Below are positions 8,856-18,297 of a stretch of DNA of 64,000 bases, one piece after another (positions within the stretch are counted from its first letter, which is position 1; each line of letters begins with the position of its first letter). The position numbers were made by a program, and so were the translations under genes. The stretch covers positions 57,698 to 121,697 of the forward strand of contig JAHEGO010000069.1 of NCBI GenBank assembly GCA_024645045.1, written 5' to 3'. Source of the DNA: Sphingobacteriaceae bacterium. Lineage in GTDB: Bacteria; Bacteroidota; Bacteroidia; Sphingobacteriales; Sphingobacteriaceae. The notes below the pieces were generated by a model. That model saw only the letters and a list, made by a program, of their open reading frames with translations, did not search any database and was not told the origin of the DNA.

Positions 8856-10778
8856 ATGAACCCATTTGAACAATTGGGTGTCAGTCCTAAAATTGTAAAG
8901 GCAATTGTAGAAATCGGCTTTGTCTCGCCGACGCCTATACAAGAACAATCCATTCCCGTCTTATTAAAGGGGGATCGCGACTTTGTCGGTCTGGCACAAA
9001 CAGGAACAGGGAAAACCGCCGCATTTGGCCTCCCGCTGTTAGAACAGATAGATCTTCGAAGTAAACATCCGCAGGCATTAATTTTATGCCCGACGCGTGA
9101 GTTATGTTTGCAAATCACGAATGATCTAAAAAATTACGGTAAATACCTCGACGACTTAAATGTTGTTGCCGTGTATGGAGGTGCTAGTATTGTTACTCAG
9201 TTAAAAGACATCAAGAGAGGCGCACACATTGTGGTAGCAACGCCAGGTAGAATGCTGGATGTATTAAACAGGAAAGCAGTTAATTTTTCAGAAGTAAAAT
9301 CTGTAGTATTAGATGAAGCCGATGAAATGTTAAACATGGGTTTCCAAGAAGACATCAACAGTATTTTATCAACTACACCTGATGATAAATTTACATGGTT
9401 GTTTTCTGCAACGATGCCTGCAGAGGTTCGTCGTATTGCAAAAAACTACATGGATGATCCTTTTGAATTAACCGTAGGAACTAAAAATACAGGTAACGTA
9501 AATATTAACCATGAATACTATGTAGTTCGTCCGCGCGACAAATATGCTGCATTGAAAAGATTGGTTGATTACAATCCTGATATTTTTGGAATTGTGTTTT
9601 CAAGAACAAAAATAGAAACACAAGAGATTGCGGAGATGTTGATGAAAGATGGTTACAATGCAGATTCATTGCATGGTGATTTGTCGCAACAACAACGTGA
9701 TAGGGTAATGAAAAGATTCCGCGACAGGTCATTGCAAATTTTAGTTGCAACAGACGTAGCTGCAAGAGGAATCGACGTAGACAATGTAACTCACGTAGTA
9801 CATTTCTCTTTACCAGATGAAATTGAAAACTATACACATAGAAGTGGTCGTACTGCAAGAGCAGGTAAAACAGGAACTTCATTGGCGATTATTACTGCTA
9901 GAGACATCGGTAAAATTCGTCAAATTGAAAGACAAATTGGATCGAAGTTTACTTTAGCAGAAGTGCCAACATCTTTTGATGTATGTGAAAAACAATTATT
10001 TTCTTTAGTACATAAAGTACATAATGTACAAGTGAATGATGAACAAATTGATCAGTACATGCAACGCATATACGATGAGTTAACAGATTTATCTAAAGAA
10101 GATGTAATTAAAAGATTTGCTTCATTAGAATTCAACAGATTCTTAGATTACTATCGCAATGCACCAGATTTAAATGCAAAAGCAGATGATCGTTCGGCAG
10201 ATAGAAATTCTATGGGTAGCGCAAAAAGCGGAACACATACACGTTTGTTTATTAATTTAGGTTCTGTTGACGAATTCAACAGAGGTGAATTATTAGGATT
10301 TGTATGTAATACTTCTGGTATTAAAGGCGACCGAGTTGGAAAAATCGATATCAAAGGCGTTTATTCTTTCTTTGAAGTAGAAAATGAAGTGTTAGAGCAA
10401 GTACAATCCGCATTCAAGAGCGTAGATTTCAAAGGCAGAAATGTTAGAATTGAAGTTTCTCAAGATAGTGGAGGAGGAGATAGAGGCAGAAGTCGTTCTA
10501 GAGGATCATATGGTGGCGGTGAACGCAAGTCATATGGCGGAGGCGGCGGTGAGCGCAGATCATATGGCGGCGGAGAACGTAGGTCATATGGCGGCGGCGG
10601 TGGCGAACGCAGATCTTATGGTGGCGAAAGCAGAGGTGGAGACAGTGGTCGTGGCGAAAGTCGCGGTTATTCATCAGAGCGCAGGTCATATGGTTCTGGT
10701 AGTACAGCTGCAAATTCTCCAAGCGGTGCTCCAAGAAGAGAACGCAAAGACAAAGATTCAAGAGGCGGTAGATGGTAA
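8856..10778 (+). CDS. deaD: DEAD-box ATP-dependent RNA helicase
   Basis: This is a 640-aa RNA helicase of the DeaD/CsdA type that remodels RNA in ribosome assembly and mRNA turnover. Visible in order: Q motif (SPTPIQEQSIP, about 24-34), Walker A AQTGTGKT (47-54), PTREL, the VLDEADEML motif II (about 149-157), SAT, and the C-terminal RecA motifs ARGID and HRSGRTARAG. A DbpA-type RNA-binding domain follows (TRLFINLGSVDEFNRGELL ... GRNVRIEVS, about 462-545). The tail is a low-complexity RGG-like region of repeated RRSYGGGE units with many Arg and Gly residues, which in such helicases aids RNA binding and cold-active function. It has its own promoter and terminator, so it is probably monocistronic. 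Confidence 0.93.
   Translation: MNPFEQLGVSPKIVKAIVEIGFVSPTPIQEQSIPVLLKGDRDFVGLAQTGTGKTAAFGLPLLEQIDLRSKHPQALILCPTRELCLQITNDLKNYGKYLDDLNVVAVYGGASIVTQLKDIKRGAHIVVATPGRMLDVLNRKAVNFSEVKSVVLDEADEMLNMGFQEDINSILSTTPDDKFTWLFSATMPAEVRRIAKNYMDDPFELTVGTKNTGNVNINHEYYVVRPRDKYAALKRLVDYNPDIFGIVFSRTKIETQEIAEMLMKDGYNADSLHGDLSQQQRDRVMKRFRDRSLQILVATDVAARGIDVDNVTHVVHFSLPDEIENYTHRSGRTARAGKTGTSLAIITARDIGKIRQIERQIGSKFTLAEVPTSFDVCEKQLFSLVHKVHNVQVNDEQIDQYMQRIYDELTDLSKEDVIKRFASLEFNRFLDYYRNAPDLNAKADDRSADRNSMGSAKSGTHTRLFINLGSVDEFNRGELLGFVCNTSGIKGDRVGKIDIKGVYSFFEVENEVLEQVQSAFKSVDFKGRNVRIEVSQDSGGGDRGRSRSRGSYGGGERKSYGGGGGERRSYGGGERRSYGGGGGERRSYGGESRGGDSGRGESRGYSSERRSYGSGSTAANSPSGAPRRERKDKDSRGGRW
10487..10720 (+). repeat. 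In-frame GGCGGY-rich repeat encoding an RSYGGGE tail
   Basis: Near-identical units of the form CGYARGTCATATGGCGGC recur about six times inside the 3' end of the helicase gene and encode R(R/K)SYGGG(GG)E repeats. Glycine/arginine-rich tails like this bind RNA and vary in repeat number between strains. Confidence 0.75.
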
Positions 10779-10796
10779 TCTATTTGCTTAACTAAT

Positions 10797-10832
10797 AAAA
10801 AGAGTAGGTCGTAGATCTACTCTTTTTTTTTC
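10797..10832 (+). terminator. Intrinsic terminator after deaD
   Basis: The stem AGAGTAG / CTACTCT, extended by flanking A/T pairs and followed by a nine-T run, sits 18 nt after the deaD stop codon. The flanking A run makes it potentially bidirectional. Confidence 0.9.
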
Positions 10833-10869
10833 TCGTCAAATTCGTTTAATTTTACTTTTTTAAAACATT

Positions 10870-11355
10870 ATGATACAACGAATTCAAACCATTTATTTAT
10901 TCTTGGCATCGGTAGCGCTAATGGTGCTCTTTTTTGTGCCGATTTATCATTATCAACAAATTGGCCCATCGGCTCATGTGTTAGATGCTAAAATTACCAT
11001 TCAAGGTAGTTATGTAAAAAATGCGCTAACGAATAATTATGAATTACAAACATTAAATAATTTACGCATGTTCATTGCAGCAGCACTTTCTTTGTTTCTA
11101 TTGTTTACGATTTTTCAATTTAACAATAGAAAAAGACAAGTGGGAATTGCTAGAATTTTAGTCATTGCGCAGTTTGCTTTTGTAATTTATTTATTGTCTT
11201 CTTTACAGCAACAAATTACTGCAGCAGGTATTACTCAAGTTAAAATGGGTTTAGGCGTTGCCTTGCCAAGTATTGCAATTTTATTTACGGCAATGGCTGC
11301 TAAAGCAATTCGTAAAGATGAAGAGAAAGTAAAAGCAGCAGATCGAATAAGATAA
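10870..11355 (+). CDS. DUF4293 family membrane protein
   Basis: This 161-aa protein begins MIQRIQTIYLFLASVALMVL and has four hydrophobic segments (about 7-25, 52-73, 84-103 and 112-133) with a short basic C-terminal tail. This fits the Bacteroidota-specific DUF4293 family, whose function is not known. It lies one base upstream of truA, so the two are almost certainly co-transcribed. This is typical membrane-protein composition with no catalytic motif. Confidence 0.85.
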   Translation: MIQRIQTIYLFLASVALMVLFFVPIYHYQQIGPSAHVLDAKITIQGSYVKNALTNNYELQTLNNLRMFIAAALSLFLLFTIFQFNNRKRQVGIARILVIAQFAFVIYLLSSLQQQITAAGITQVKMGLGVALPSIAILFTAMAAKAIRKDEEKVKAADRIR

Positions 11356-11356
11356 G

Positions 11357-12106
11357 ATGCGCTATTTTTTAGAACTAGCTTATTTAGGTACTGCTTATCA
11401 TGGTTGGCAATTACAGCCCAATGCAATTACTGTTCAAGAAATACTTGATCAGAAATTAAGTACCTTATTAGCTGAGCCCATATATACGTTAGGCTGTGGC
11501 CGAACAGATGCAGGCGTACATGCAAAAAATTTTTATGCGCATTTTGATAGTTCAAAAAACATCAGCAATCAATTAATTACTAATTTGAATGGGATGTTGC
11601 CTTCAGATATTGTTGCAAAGAAATTTATCTTAGTCAATGACGATGCGCATGTAAGGTTTGATGCCATTGCAAGAGGATATGAATACCGAATGCATTTTTT
11701 TAAAAATCCATTTGTAGAATCGCAGAGTTATTATTTTCATTTCAAAAACAAACCAGATATCAACTTAATGAACGATGCTGCCAAATTACTTTTGACACAT
11801 CAAGATTTCGAATGTTTTAGTAAAACACACTCTGGTTCAAGTACCAGTATTTGTAAAATTAATTATGCTTATTGGGAGCAAACTGAAGACGGTTTTGTTT
11901 TTAAAATTTCGGCTAATCGTTTTTTGCGAAACATGGTCAGAGCTATTGTAGGAACGCTTTTAGACGTGGGTATTGGTCGAATAAACTTAGTAGAATTTCA
12001 ACAAATATTAGCGAGCAGAAATAGGTCAAATGCAGGAACTTCCGTACCCGCAAATGGTTTAGCATTAGTATCTGTTATTTATCCCGATGGATATTTAAAA
12101 GATTAA
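11357..12106 (+). CDS. truA: tRNA pseudouridine(38-40) synthase TruA
   Basis: This is a 249-aa enzyme, the usual length, that isomerises uridines 38-40 in the tRNA anticodon arm. The catalytic aspartate motif GCGRTDAGVHA (about 47-57) is intact. The N-terminal RYFLELAYLGTAYHGWQLQ and the C-terminal FLRNMVRAIVGTLLDVG motifs are classic TruA. It lies between the DUF4293 gene (1-nt gap) and an ABC exporter gene (25-nt gap). Confidence 0.95.
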   Translation: MRYFLELAYLGTAYHGWQLQPNAITVQEILDQKLSTLLAEPIYTLGCGRTDAGVHAKNFYAHFDSSKNISNQLITNLNGMLPSDIVAKKFILVNDDAHVRFDAIARGYEYRMHFFKNPFVESQSYYFHFKNKPDINLMNDAAKLLLTHQDFECFSKTHSGSSTSICKINYAYWEQTEDGFVFKISANRFLRNMVRAIVGTLLDVGIGRINLVEFQQILASRNRSNAGTSVPANGLALVSVIYPDGYLKD

Positions 12107-12131
12107 TTTAACCAATTTAATATTTCGACCA

Positions 12132-13883
12132 ATGGCAACAGGGCAGCTCGTCAACACTAAATTATTAGCAAGGGTTTTTCAATTTGTTAAGCCTTATAAA
12201 AGCGTTTTTTATAAATCAGCTTTTTTAACAATTGTGCTTGCAGTCATTGCTCCTGTTAGGCCTTACATGGTCCAGTATACCATCGATCATTTTATTTTTG
12301 ATTCAAACCTAATGGGTTTAATATGGATGGTAATAGCCATGTTTTGTGTTTTGGCTTTGCAAATGTTTGTACAGTATTACCACACTTTGTTAACTAATTT
12401 ATTAGGTCAATCAGCTATTTTAGACTTACGTAAAAAAATAGTCAATCATTTGTTGAGTCTCAAATTAAGTTATTTTGACCATACACCAATTGGGACTTTA
12501 GTAACCAGAAGCGTTTCCGATTTAGAAACCATTGCTGATATTTTTTCAGAAGGCTTATTGGTTATTATTGGAGATATTTTACAAATTGTTGTTTTAGTTT
12601 CAGTAATGTTATATGTGGATTGGCGTTTGACATTGATAAGTTTAAGCACCATTCCTTTTTTATTACTTGCTACTTATATTTTTAAAGAAAAAACAAAGGT
12701 AGCTTTTCAAGAAGTCAGAACAGAAGTGGCTAAGCTCAATACTTTTTTGCAAGAGCATATTTCTGGAATGAAAATCATTCAATTATTTCACCGTGAAAAG
12801 CAAGAGCAAGAAAAATTTGAAGCAATTAATTTAAGACATCGAGATGCACATATAAAATCCGTTTGGTATTACTCTATTTTCTTTCCAGTAGTGGAATTGA
12901 TGTCTGCCACTTCAATTGGAATTTTAGTTTGGTTCGGCTCTAAAGAAGTAATGCAAGAGGCTGTTTCTTTGGGCGTAATTGTTTCTTTTATTATGTATCT
13001 CAATATGCTCTTTAGACCTATTAGAGAGTTGGCAGATAAGTTTAATACTTTACAAATGGGAATGGTGAGTGCCGAAAGGATTTTTAAAGTTTTAGACACC
13101 GATTTAAAAACAAAGAACGAAGGAAAATTGAAGCCGGCACAAATTAATGGTAACATTCAATTTCAAAATGTTTCATTTGCTTACGTCGAAGATAATTTTG
13201 TATTAAATGACATAACATTTGAATTGTCAGCTGGCGCAACGTTAGCTTTGGTAGGTGCTACAGGCGCAGGAAAATCTTCTATTATCAATTTATTGAATCG
13301 ATTTTACGATATCAATGCTGGTAAAATTTTACTTGATGAAATAGATATCCATCAATATGATTTAGCTTTTCTCCGCAGCACCATCGCAACAATTCCGCAA
13401 GATGTATTTTTGTTTTCAGATACCATTCACGAAAATATTACCCTGAAAAACAATGACATTTCAAGAGCAGAAGTTATTGCAGCTGCCAAGGAAGTTGGAG
13501 CCCACGATTTTATCATGCAGTTGCCAGGAAATTATGATTATAATGTGATGGAAAGAGGCGCAACATTATCTGTTGGCCAAGGTCAATTAATTTCATTCAT
13601 TAGGGCTTTAGTTTATAATCCTAAAATTTTGGTTTTAGATGAAGCAACGTCTTCAGTCGATACAGAAACAGAATTATTGATCCAAAGTGCTATAAAAAAG
13701 CTCATGAATGGAAGGACAAGTATTGTCATTGCACATCGTTTGTCAACTATTCAGCATGCAGATAAAATATTGGTAGTTGATAAAGGGCACATTGTGGAGG
13801 CCGGAAATCATCAAGAATTGCTTCAATTAGGGGGAATTTACCATAAATTAGTCTCCTTGCAATTCCAAGCACAAGGTAATTAG
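12132..13883 (+). CDS. ABC-type multidrug/lipid exporter, fused permease and ATPase
   Basis: This is a 583-aa half-transporter with an N-terminal six-helix exporter domain (about 15-320) and a C-terminal ATPase. Motifs are Walker A GATGAGKSS (about 375), signature LSVGQGQL (a common variant of LSGGQ in this exporter subgroup), Walker B ILVLDEATSSVD and the H-loop IVIAHRLSTI. Family members form homo- or heterodimers that export lipids, peptides or drugs from the inner membrane; MsbA-like lipid flipping is possible but not shown. It sits 25 nt after truA. Confidence 0.9.
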   Translation: MATGQLVNTKLLARVFQFVKPYKSVFYKSAFLTIVLAVIAPVRPYMVQYTIDHFIFDSNLMGLIWMVIAMFCVLALQMFVQYYHTLLTNLLGQSAILDLRKKIVNHLLSLKLSYFDHTPIGTLVTRSVSDLETIADIFSEGLLVIIGDILQIVVLVSVMLYVDWRLTLISLSTIPFLLLATYIFKEKTKVAFQEVRTEVAKLNTFLQEHISGMKIIQLFHREKQEQEKFEAINLRHRDAHIKSVWYYSIFFPVVELMSATSIGILVWFGSKEVMQEAVSLGVIVSFIMYLNMLFRPIRELADKFNTLQMGMVSAERIFKVLDTDLKTKNEGKLKPAQINGNIQFQNVSFAYVEDNFVLNDITFELSAGATLALVGATGAGKSSIINLLNRFYDINAGKILLDEIDIHQYDLAFLRSTIATIPQDVFLFSDTIHENITLKNNDISRAEVIAAAKEVGAHDFIMQLPGNYDYNVMERGATLSVGQGQLISFIRALVYNPKILVLDEATSSVDTETELLIQSAIKKLMNGRTSIVIAHRLSTIQHADKILVVDKGHIVEAGNHQELLQLGGIYHKLVSLQFQAQGN

Positions 13884-13922
13884 AATATCGAAATCAATAT
13901 TAGCGGATTATTTAAATTTTAT

Positions 13923-13930
13923 TAGTTTTG
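13923..13930 (+). promoter_or_regulatory. Probable -7 element of the sucD promoter
   Basis: TAGTTTTG matches TAnnTTTG and lies 23 nt before the sucD ATG. No convincing -33 TTTG is seen at the right distance, so only the -7 element is claimed. Confidence 0.55.
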
Positions 13931-13953
13931 CAGCATAATTTATAAGAAAAACA

Positions 13954-14841
13954 ATGAGTGTTTTAGTCAATAAAGATTCCAAAGTAATTGTACAAGGTTT
14001 TACGGGTAGTGAAGGTACTTTCCATGCAGGCCAAATGTTAGCTTATGGCACCAATGTAGTTGGTGGTGTAACGCCAGGAAAAGGTGGTTCAACACACTTA
14101 GAAAAACCAGTTTTCAATACAGTAGCAGATGCAGTTGCAAAAACGGGTGCTAATGTTTCTATTATTTTTGTGCCACCTGCATTTGCAGCTGATGCAATTA
14201 TGGAAGCCGCTAATGGGGGTATAAAAGTTATTATTTGTATTACAGAAGGTATTCCAACCAAAGACATGATTTTGGTAAAAGAATATTTAACTGATAAAGA
14301 TTGCAGATTAATTGGGCCAAATTGTCCAGGTGTAATGACTGCAGGTGAAGCAAAAGTTGGTATCATGCCAGGTTTTATTTTTCAACCAGGTAGAGTAGGA
14401 ATCGTTTCTAAATCTGGAACGTTAACTTATGAAGCGGTTGATCAAATTACTCGTTTAGGTTTAGGTCAATCTACTGCAATTGGAATTGGTGGTGATCCAA
14501 TCATTGGAACAACTACTAAAGAAGCGGTTGAATTATTAATGAACGATCCTGAAACAGATGGCATCATTATGATTGGTGAAATTGGTGGTGGCATGGAAGC
14601 AGAAGCAGCAATGTGGATTAAGAACCATGGTACTAAACCGGTAGTTGGGTTTATTGCAGGTCAAACAGCACCAGCGGGTAGAAGAATGGGACATGCAGGT
14701 GCAATTGTAGGTGGAGCAGACGATACCGCTGCAGCAAAAATGAAAATTATGCGCGAATGTGGTATAAGAGTAGTAGAATCTCCGGCAACAATTGGAGTTG
14801 CCATGAAAGAAGAATTACAAAAGGCCGGACTTTTAAAATAA
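13954..14841 (+). CDS. sucD: Succinate-CoA ligase (ADP-forming), alpha subunit
   Basis: This 295-aa subunit catalyses the reversible conversion of succinyl-CoA to succinate with substrate-level phosphorylation in the TCA cycle. The CoA-binding Rossmann start ([19 protein letters not shown]), GPNCPGVMT, the SKSGTLTYE loop and the phospho-histidine loop ([13 protein letters not shown]) are all present. The beta-subunit gene sucC is not in the window, which is common in Bacteroidota where the two are often unlinked. A terminator follows directly. Confidence 0.96.
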   Translation: MSVLVNKDSKVIVQGFTGSEGTFHAGQMLAYGTNVVGGVTPGKGGSTHLEKPVFNTVADAVAKTGANVSIIFVPPAFAADAIMEAANGGIKVIICITEGIPTKDMILVKEYLTDKDCRLIGPNCPGVMTAGEAKVGIMPGFIFQPGRVGIVSKSGTLTYEAVDQITRLGLGQSTAIGIGGDPIIGTTTKEAVELLMNDPETDGIIMIGEIGGGMEAEAAMWIKNHGTKPVVGFIAGQTAPAGRRMGHAGAIVGGADDTAAAKMKIMRECGIRVVESPATIGVAMKEELQKAGLLK

Positions 14842-14858
14842 TTATAAAAAATAAGATA

Positions 14859-14888
14859 GGCCTTAGCATTTGCTGAGGCCTTTTTTTT
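14859..14888 (+). terminator. Intrinsic terminator after sucD
   Basis: The 9-bp stem GGCCTTAGC / GCTGAGGCC (one G-U pair) with a 4-nt loop is followed by eight T residues. Confidence 0.92.
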
Positions 14889-14917
14889 ATGCTTTTTTAG
14901 TACATAATCATGTTAAT

Positions 14918-14934
14918 CCTATATTTGCTATAGG
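14918..14934 (+). promoter_or_regulatory. fabG promoter -7 element embedded in an inverted repeat
   Basis: TATATTTG (14920-14927) matches TAnnTTTG. It is framed by a perfect 6-bp inverted repeat (CCTATA-tttgc-TATAGG), which could be a repressor operator or simply chance. The ATG of fabG is about 54 nt downstream. Confidence 0.6.
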
Positions 14935-14980
14935 AATTAATAAAAGCAAGCCTTATTTTTAAATAAAAACATATTTCAAA

Positions 14981-15727
14981 ATGAATTTATTAGCTGGTAA
15001 AACTGCATTAATTACAGGTGCATCAAAAGGAATTGGAAAGAAAATTGCTGAATTATTTGCAGCTCAAGGTGCAAATGTAGCTTTCACTTATTTGTCTTCA
15101 GTAGAAAAGGGAGAAGCATTAGCAAAAGAACTTGCTGCAACAGGTGCCAATGTAAAAGGCTACCGTTCGGACGCTTCAGATTTCAATGCTGCTGAACAAC
15201 TAATAAATGATATCGTTGCAGATTTTGGCACTATAGATATTGTCGTAAACAATGCAGGAATTACAAAAGATGGTTTGTTGATGCGCATGACCGAAGCCCA
15301 ATGGGACGAAGTAATGACTGTCAACCTAAAATCAATTTTCAATGTAACCAAAGCGGCTAGTAAAGTAATGATGCGCCAAAGAAGCGGCGTATTCATTAAC
15401 ATGACTTCAATCGTTGGATTACAAGGTAATCCAGGCCAAGCTAATTATGCAGCATCTAAAGCTGGTATTATTGGATTTACTAAATCAATTGCACAAGAAT
15501 TAGGTTCAAGAAATATCAGATGTAATGCAATTGCTCCAGGTTTTATCAAAACAGAAATGACAGATGCACTTGCACCGGAAATTGTAGAAGGGTGGAGCAA
15601 AACAATTCCTTTGCAAAGGATGGGCGAAACTTCTGATGTAGCAAATGTTGCTTTGTTTCTTGCTTCAGATATGGGGAGCTATATTAGTGGACAAACTATT
15701 TCAGTTTGTGGCGGAATGTCTAGGTAA
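14981..15727 (+). CDS. fabG: 3-oxoacyl-[acyl-carrier-protein] reductase FabG
   Basis: This 248-aa short-chain dehydrogenase reduces 3-oxoacyl-ACP with NADPH in fatty-acid elongation. The cofactor motif TGASKGIG (about 12-19), NNAG (about 88-91), catalytic Ser in NMTSIVG, and YAASK (about 153-157) are intact, and the C-terminus ends in the typical YISGQTISVCGGMSR. Length is standard. Other SDR functions cannot be excluded from sequence alone, but the match to FabG is close. It has its own promoter between two terminated genes. Confidence 0.92.
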   Translation: MNLLAGKTALITGASKGIGKKIAELFAAQGANVAFTYLSSVEKGEALAKELAATGANVKGYRSDASDFNAAEQLINDIVADFGTIDIVVNNAGITKDGLLMRMTEAQWDEVMTVNLKSIFNVTKAASKVMMRQRSGVFINMTSIVGLQGNPGQANYAASKAGIIGFTKSIAQELGSRNIRCNAIAPGFIKTEMTDALAPEIVEGWSKTIPLQRMGETSDVANVALFLASDMGSYISGQTISVCGGMSR

Positions 15728-15769
15728 TTTATTTCGATTTCATAAAAAAATGTAAATTAGCATGCGTTT

Positions 15770-17875
15770 ATGAACAGCATGTTTAATACTACCTTTCATT
15801 TTTCTTCTCAATCGACTTGGTGGATTTTGCTATGTGCCTTCATTGCGACTTTATATAGCCTTGTTTTATATTTTCCGCATTCGGGATTCGCTAAGCCTTA
15901 TCGATTTTTATTAACCACTGCCCGTTGGGTATTGGTTTTCATTTTAATGTTATTTTTATTTTCTCCATTATTTACTAGTAAGTCTAGTAGAGAAGAAAAA
16001 CCTTTGTTGTTTTTTTTGCAAGACAATTCTAGTTCAATTTTAGCATCTAATAGAAAATCTTATTATCAAAACGAATACCTTAATCAACTTCAAGAGTTTA
16101 AAGCAAAATTGGCTGATAAGTTTGATGTATCATTTGTCAAATTTGGAGAAACATTAGCTATTGATCAAGCCAATCCAAATTACAAAGATCAGCAAACGTC
16201 TATTGCTGCTGCGATGCAACAGGTTGCTACACTCAGCATTAATAAAAATGTTGCTGCAGTGGTATTAGCAACTGATGGAATTGCAAATCAAGGTCAAGAT
16301 CCGTATTATGAATCGCAGAAATTAGCATTGCCAATTTATTCAGTTTGCATGGGTGACCCACGAGTGCAGAAAGATGCAACGATTAAAGATGTTCAAGCAA
16401 ACGATGTGGTATTTAAAGACACTTATTTTCCTGTAAATATCCAGTTAAAAGCATACTCTTTAGCTGGCAAGTTTTCAGATTTAATTATTTTTCAGAATGG
16501 TGTGCAGAAAAAAAAGCTAAAGGTAAATATCAATAAAAATGATTTTTTCGCGACAATTCCTTTTGAGTTATTTGCTGATCAAGTAGGATTGCAAACATAT
16601 ACAGTTAAATTAAATCCAATTAATGGAGAGCAAAATTTAGCAAATAATACTTTTCATTTTTATGTGAATGTGTTAGCGAATAAACAAAAGATACTGCTTT
16701 ATGCAAACGCTGCACACCCAGATTTGGCTGCATTTTCGTCGATTATAAAAGCAAACGAGCAATATGAATTAACAACATTAATAGATGAAGAAATAGCGCC
16801 TAAAGATTTAGCTAAATTTCAATTGTTAATTTTGCATCAATTACCTTCAGGTAACAATGCCTCGTTTGATTTGCTTACTCAGGCGAAAGCGCTAAATATC
16901 CCTATCTTTTATATAGTTGGTCCGCAAACATATATTGATTTATATAATAGACAAAATGCTGCAGCGCAAATACTCAATGCCAATTCAAAACTAAATGAAG
17001 TAACAGCTTCGTTCAACGATGATTTTTATTATTTTAATTTAACACCCGAAACCAAAAGTTTAATTACGCAATTGCCGCCTTTGAATGCACCATTTGGAAG
17101 TTACCAAACACAGGCAAACGCGCAAGTTTTATTGAAGCAACAAGTAGGCTCGGTGTCAACGAATATGCCTTTGTTGAGCTTCCATATACAAAATGGTTAT
17201 AAGTCTGCAAGTTTATTTGGTGATGGCATTTGGCGATGGCGATTGGCTAATTATCAGCTAACAAACAATTCGGTTGCGGTGGAAGAGCTAATTCAAAAAA
17301 CCATACAGTTTTTAGTTTTGCAATCGGATAACAGAAAGTTCAATGTAAAAATTCAAAATAGCAACATTGTGGCTGGTGAAGAAATAAATTTCAATGCCAC
17401 TTTATACAACGATAGTTATCAAGCAATCACAGGGCCAGACGTACAATTGAAAATCAAAAACAGCCAAGGAAAAACTTTTGACTTTGTTTTTTCTAAGAAT
17501 AATATCAATTATGAATTGAATGCAGGTGCATTTCCAGCAGGAGCGTATTCTTTTAGTGCTAAAACGCAATTAGGCGCGAATCAGTTCACTGATAAAGGTA
17601 ACTTTACAATTAGGGCTAACCAATTAGAACAAATGGATACAAGGGCTAATTTTGACTTGTTGAATAATATTTCGAAACAGTCTGGAGCAATTAGTTTTCG
17701 AGATAACCAATTGATGGCACTAGCAGATACATTATTGCTTAATCAAAGTTATAAACGCATTGCATTCGAAGAAACAACTAGCAAGGAATTAATTGACTTA
17801 AATTGGTTTTTAGGCTTCCTGCTTGCATTGGCTAGCCTAGAATGGTTTGGTAGAAAGCGACTGGGTAGATATTAA
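15770..17875 (+). CDS. VWA domain-containing membrane protein
   Basis: This is a 701-aa protein with two N-terminal membrane segments (about 16-35 and 47-66), a large extracytoplasmic region and one C-terminal segment (about 676-692). Residues about 77-210 look like a von Willebrand factor A domain: a MIDAS-like DNSSSI (about 84-89) and ATDGIANQG (about 165-173). A long beta-rich middle and an Ig-like stretch near 520-620 follow. The topology matches Bacteroidota membrane proteins of the BatA/VWA type, but the usual moxR/bat partners are not adjacent. The gene seems to stand alone. Specific function is unknown. Confidence 0.8.
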   Translation: MNSMFNTTFHFSSQSTWWILLCAFIATLYSLVLYFPHSGFAKPYRFLLTTARWVLVFILMLFLFSPLFTSKSSREEKPLLFFLQDNSSSILASNRKSYYQNEYLNQLQEFKAKLADKFDVSFVKFGETLAIDQANPNYKDQQTSIAAAMQQVATLSINKNVAAVVLATDGIANQGQDPYYESQKLALPIYSVCMGDPRVQKDATIKDVQANDVVFKDTYFPVNIQLKAYSLAGKFSDLIIFQNGVQKKKLKVNINKNDFFATIPFELFADQVGLQTYTVKLNPINGEQNLANNTFHFYVNVLANKQKILLYANAAHPDLAAFSSIIKANEQYELTTLIDEEIAPKDLAKFQLLILHQLPSGNNASFDLLTQAKALNIPIFYIVGPQTYIDLYNRQNAAAQILNANSKLNEVTASFNDDFYYFNLTPETKSLITQLPPLNAPFGSYQTQANAQVLLKQQVGSVSTNMPLLSFHIQNGYKSASLFGDGIWRWRLANYQLTNNSVAVEELIQKTIQFLVLQSDNRKFNVKIQNSNIVAGEEINFNATLYNDSYQAITGPDVQLKIKNSQGKTFDFVFSKNNINYELNAGAFPAGAYSFSAKTQLGANQFTDKGNFTIRANQLEQMDTRANFDLLNNISKQSGAISFRDNQLMALADTLLLNQSYKRIAFEETTSKELIDLNWFLGFLLALASLEWFGRKRLGRY

Positions 17876-17893
17876 GCGAAATCGAAGCAGGTG

Positions 17894-18226
17894 TTAAAAA
17901 AAGTAAAACCTTTTTTTCTTCTCAATGGTGTCTGTTCTTGGAATTTTAACAATCACATAAACATCTTCATTGTCTTTTTTCATTAAGTACTTTTCTCTAC
18001 CGAATTTCTCTAAATGGTTTTGATCTGTTGTAAGGTTGATAAAATCCTTTTCCATGCGATCAATATCCTTGATGTAATATGCTTTTTGATCTTCCAGCAG
18101 TTTTAAGTCGTTGTAATGTTGGTATTGGCTGATCAGGTCGTTTCTATCAAACACCAACATCCAAACAATAAATAAGGCAAAGCTTAAATAGTATTTGTTT
18201 TTTAAGATGTTTAGAAACTTTTTCAT
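17894..18226 (-). CDS. FtsB/DivIC-like septum formation initiator protein
   Basis: This 110-aa protein has one N-terminal membrane segment (NKYYLSFALFIVWMLVFD, about 10-27) followed by a coiled coil (about 30-75) and the DivIC/FtsB signature around LEKFGREKYLMKKDNEDVYVI. It is expected to act in the divisome with FtsL and FtsQ. It is downstream of eno on the same strand, as ftsB is in many bacteria, but a terminator with an unusual interlocking structure lies between them. Confidence 0.85.
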   Translation of the reverse strand: MKKFLNILKNKYYLSFALFIVWMLVFDRNDLISQYQHYNDLKLLEDQKAYYIKDIDRMEKDFINLTTDQNHLEKFGREKYLMKKDNEDVYVIVKIPRTDTIEKKKRFYFF

Positions 18227-18233
18227 TTTTTGG

Positions 18234-18297
18234 TAAAAAAAAGGACAGATGCCCGCTTGTTAACATCTGTCCTCATAATAATTTTAACCACAAGCGG
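18234..18297 (-). terminator. eno terminator with a loop that can pair upstream
   Basis: On the minus strand the 9-10-bp stem AGGACAGATG / CATCTGTCC(T) is followed by a run of eight or nine T residues that ends about 7 nt before the ftsB-like ATG. The hairpin loop contains ACAAGCGG, exactly complementary to CCGCTTGT located 17-25 nt 5' of the stem (plus 18290-18297), so an alternative or pseudoknot pairing is possible. The remainder of the eno-ftsB gap up to 18418 is AT-rich without another feature. Confidence 0.75.

Noticed and set aside
10441-10791. 116-aa plus-strand ORF over the helicase tail
   Set aside because: It is a shifted reading of the Gly/Arg repeat; its composition (VAVNASHMAEAAV type) is a frame artefact.
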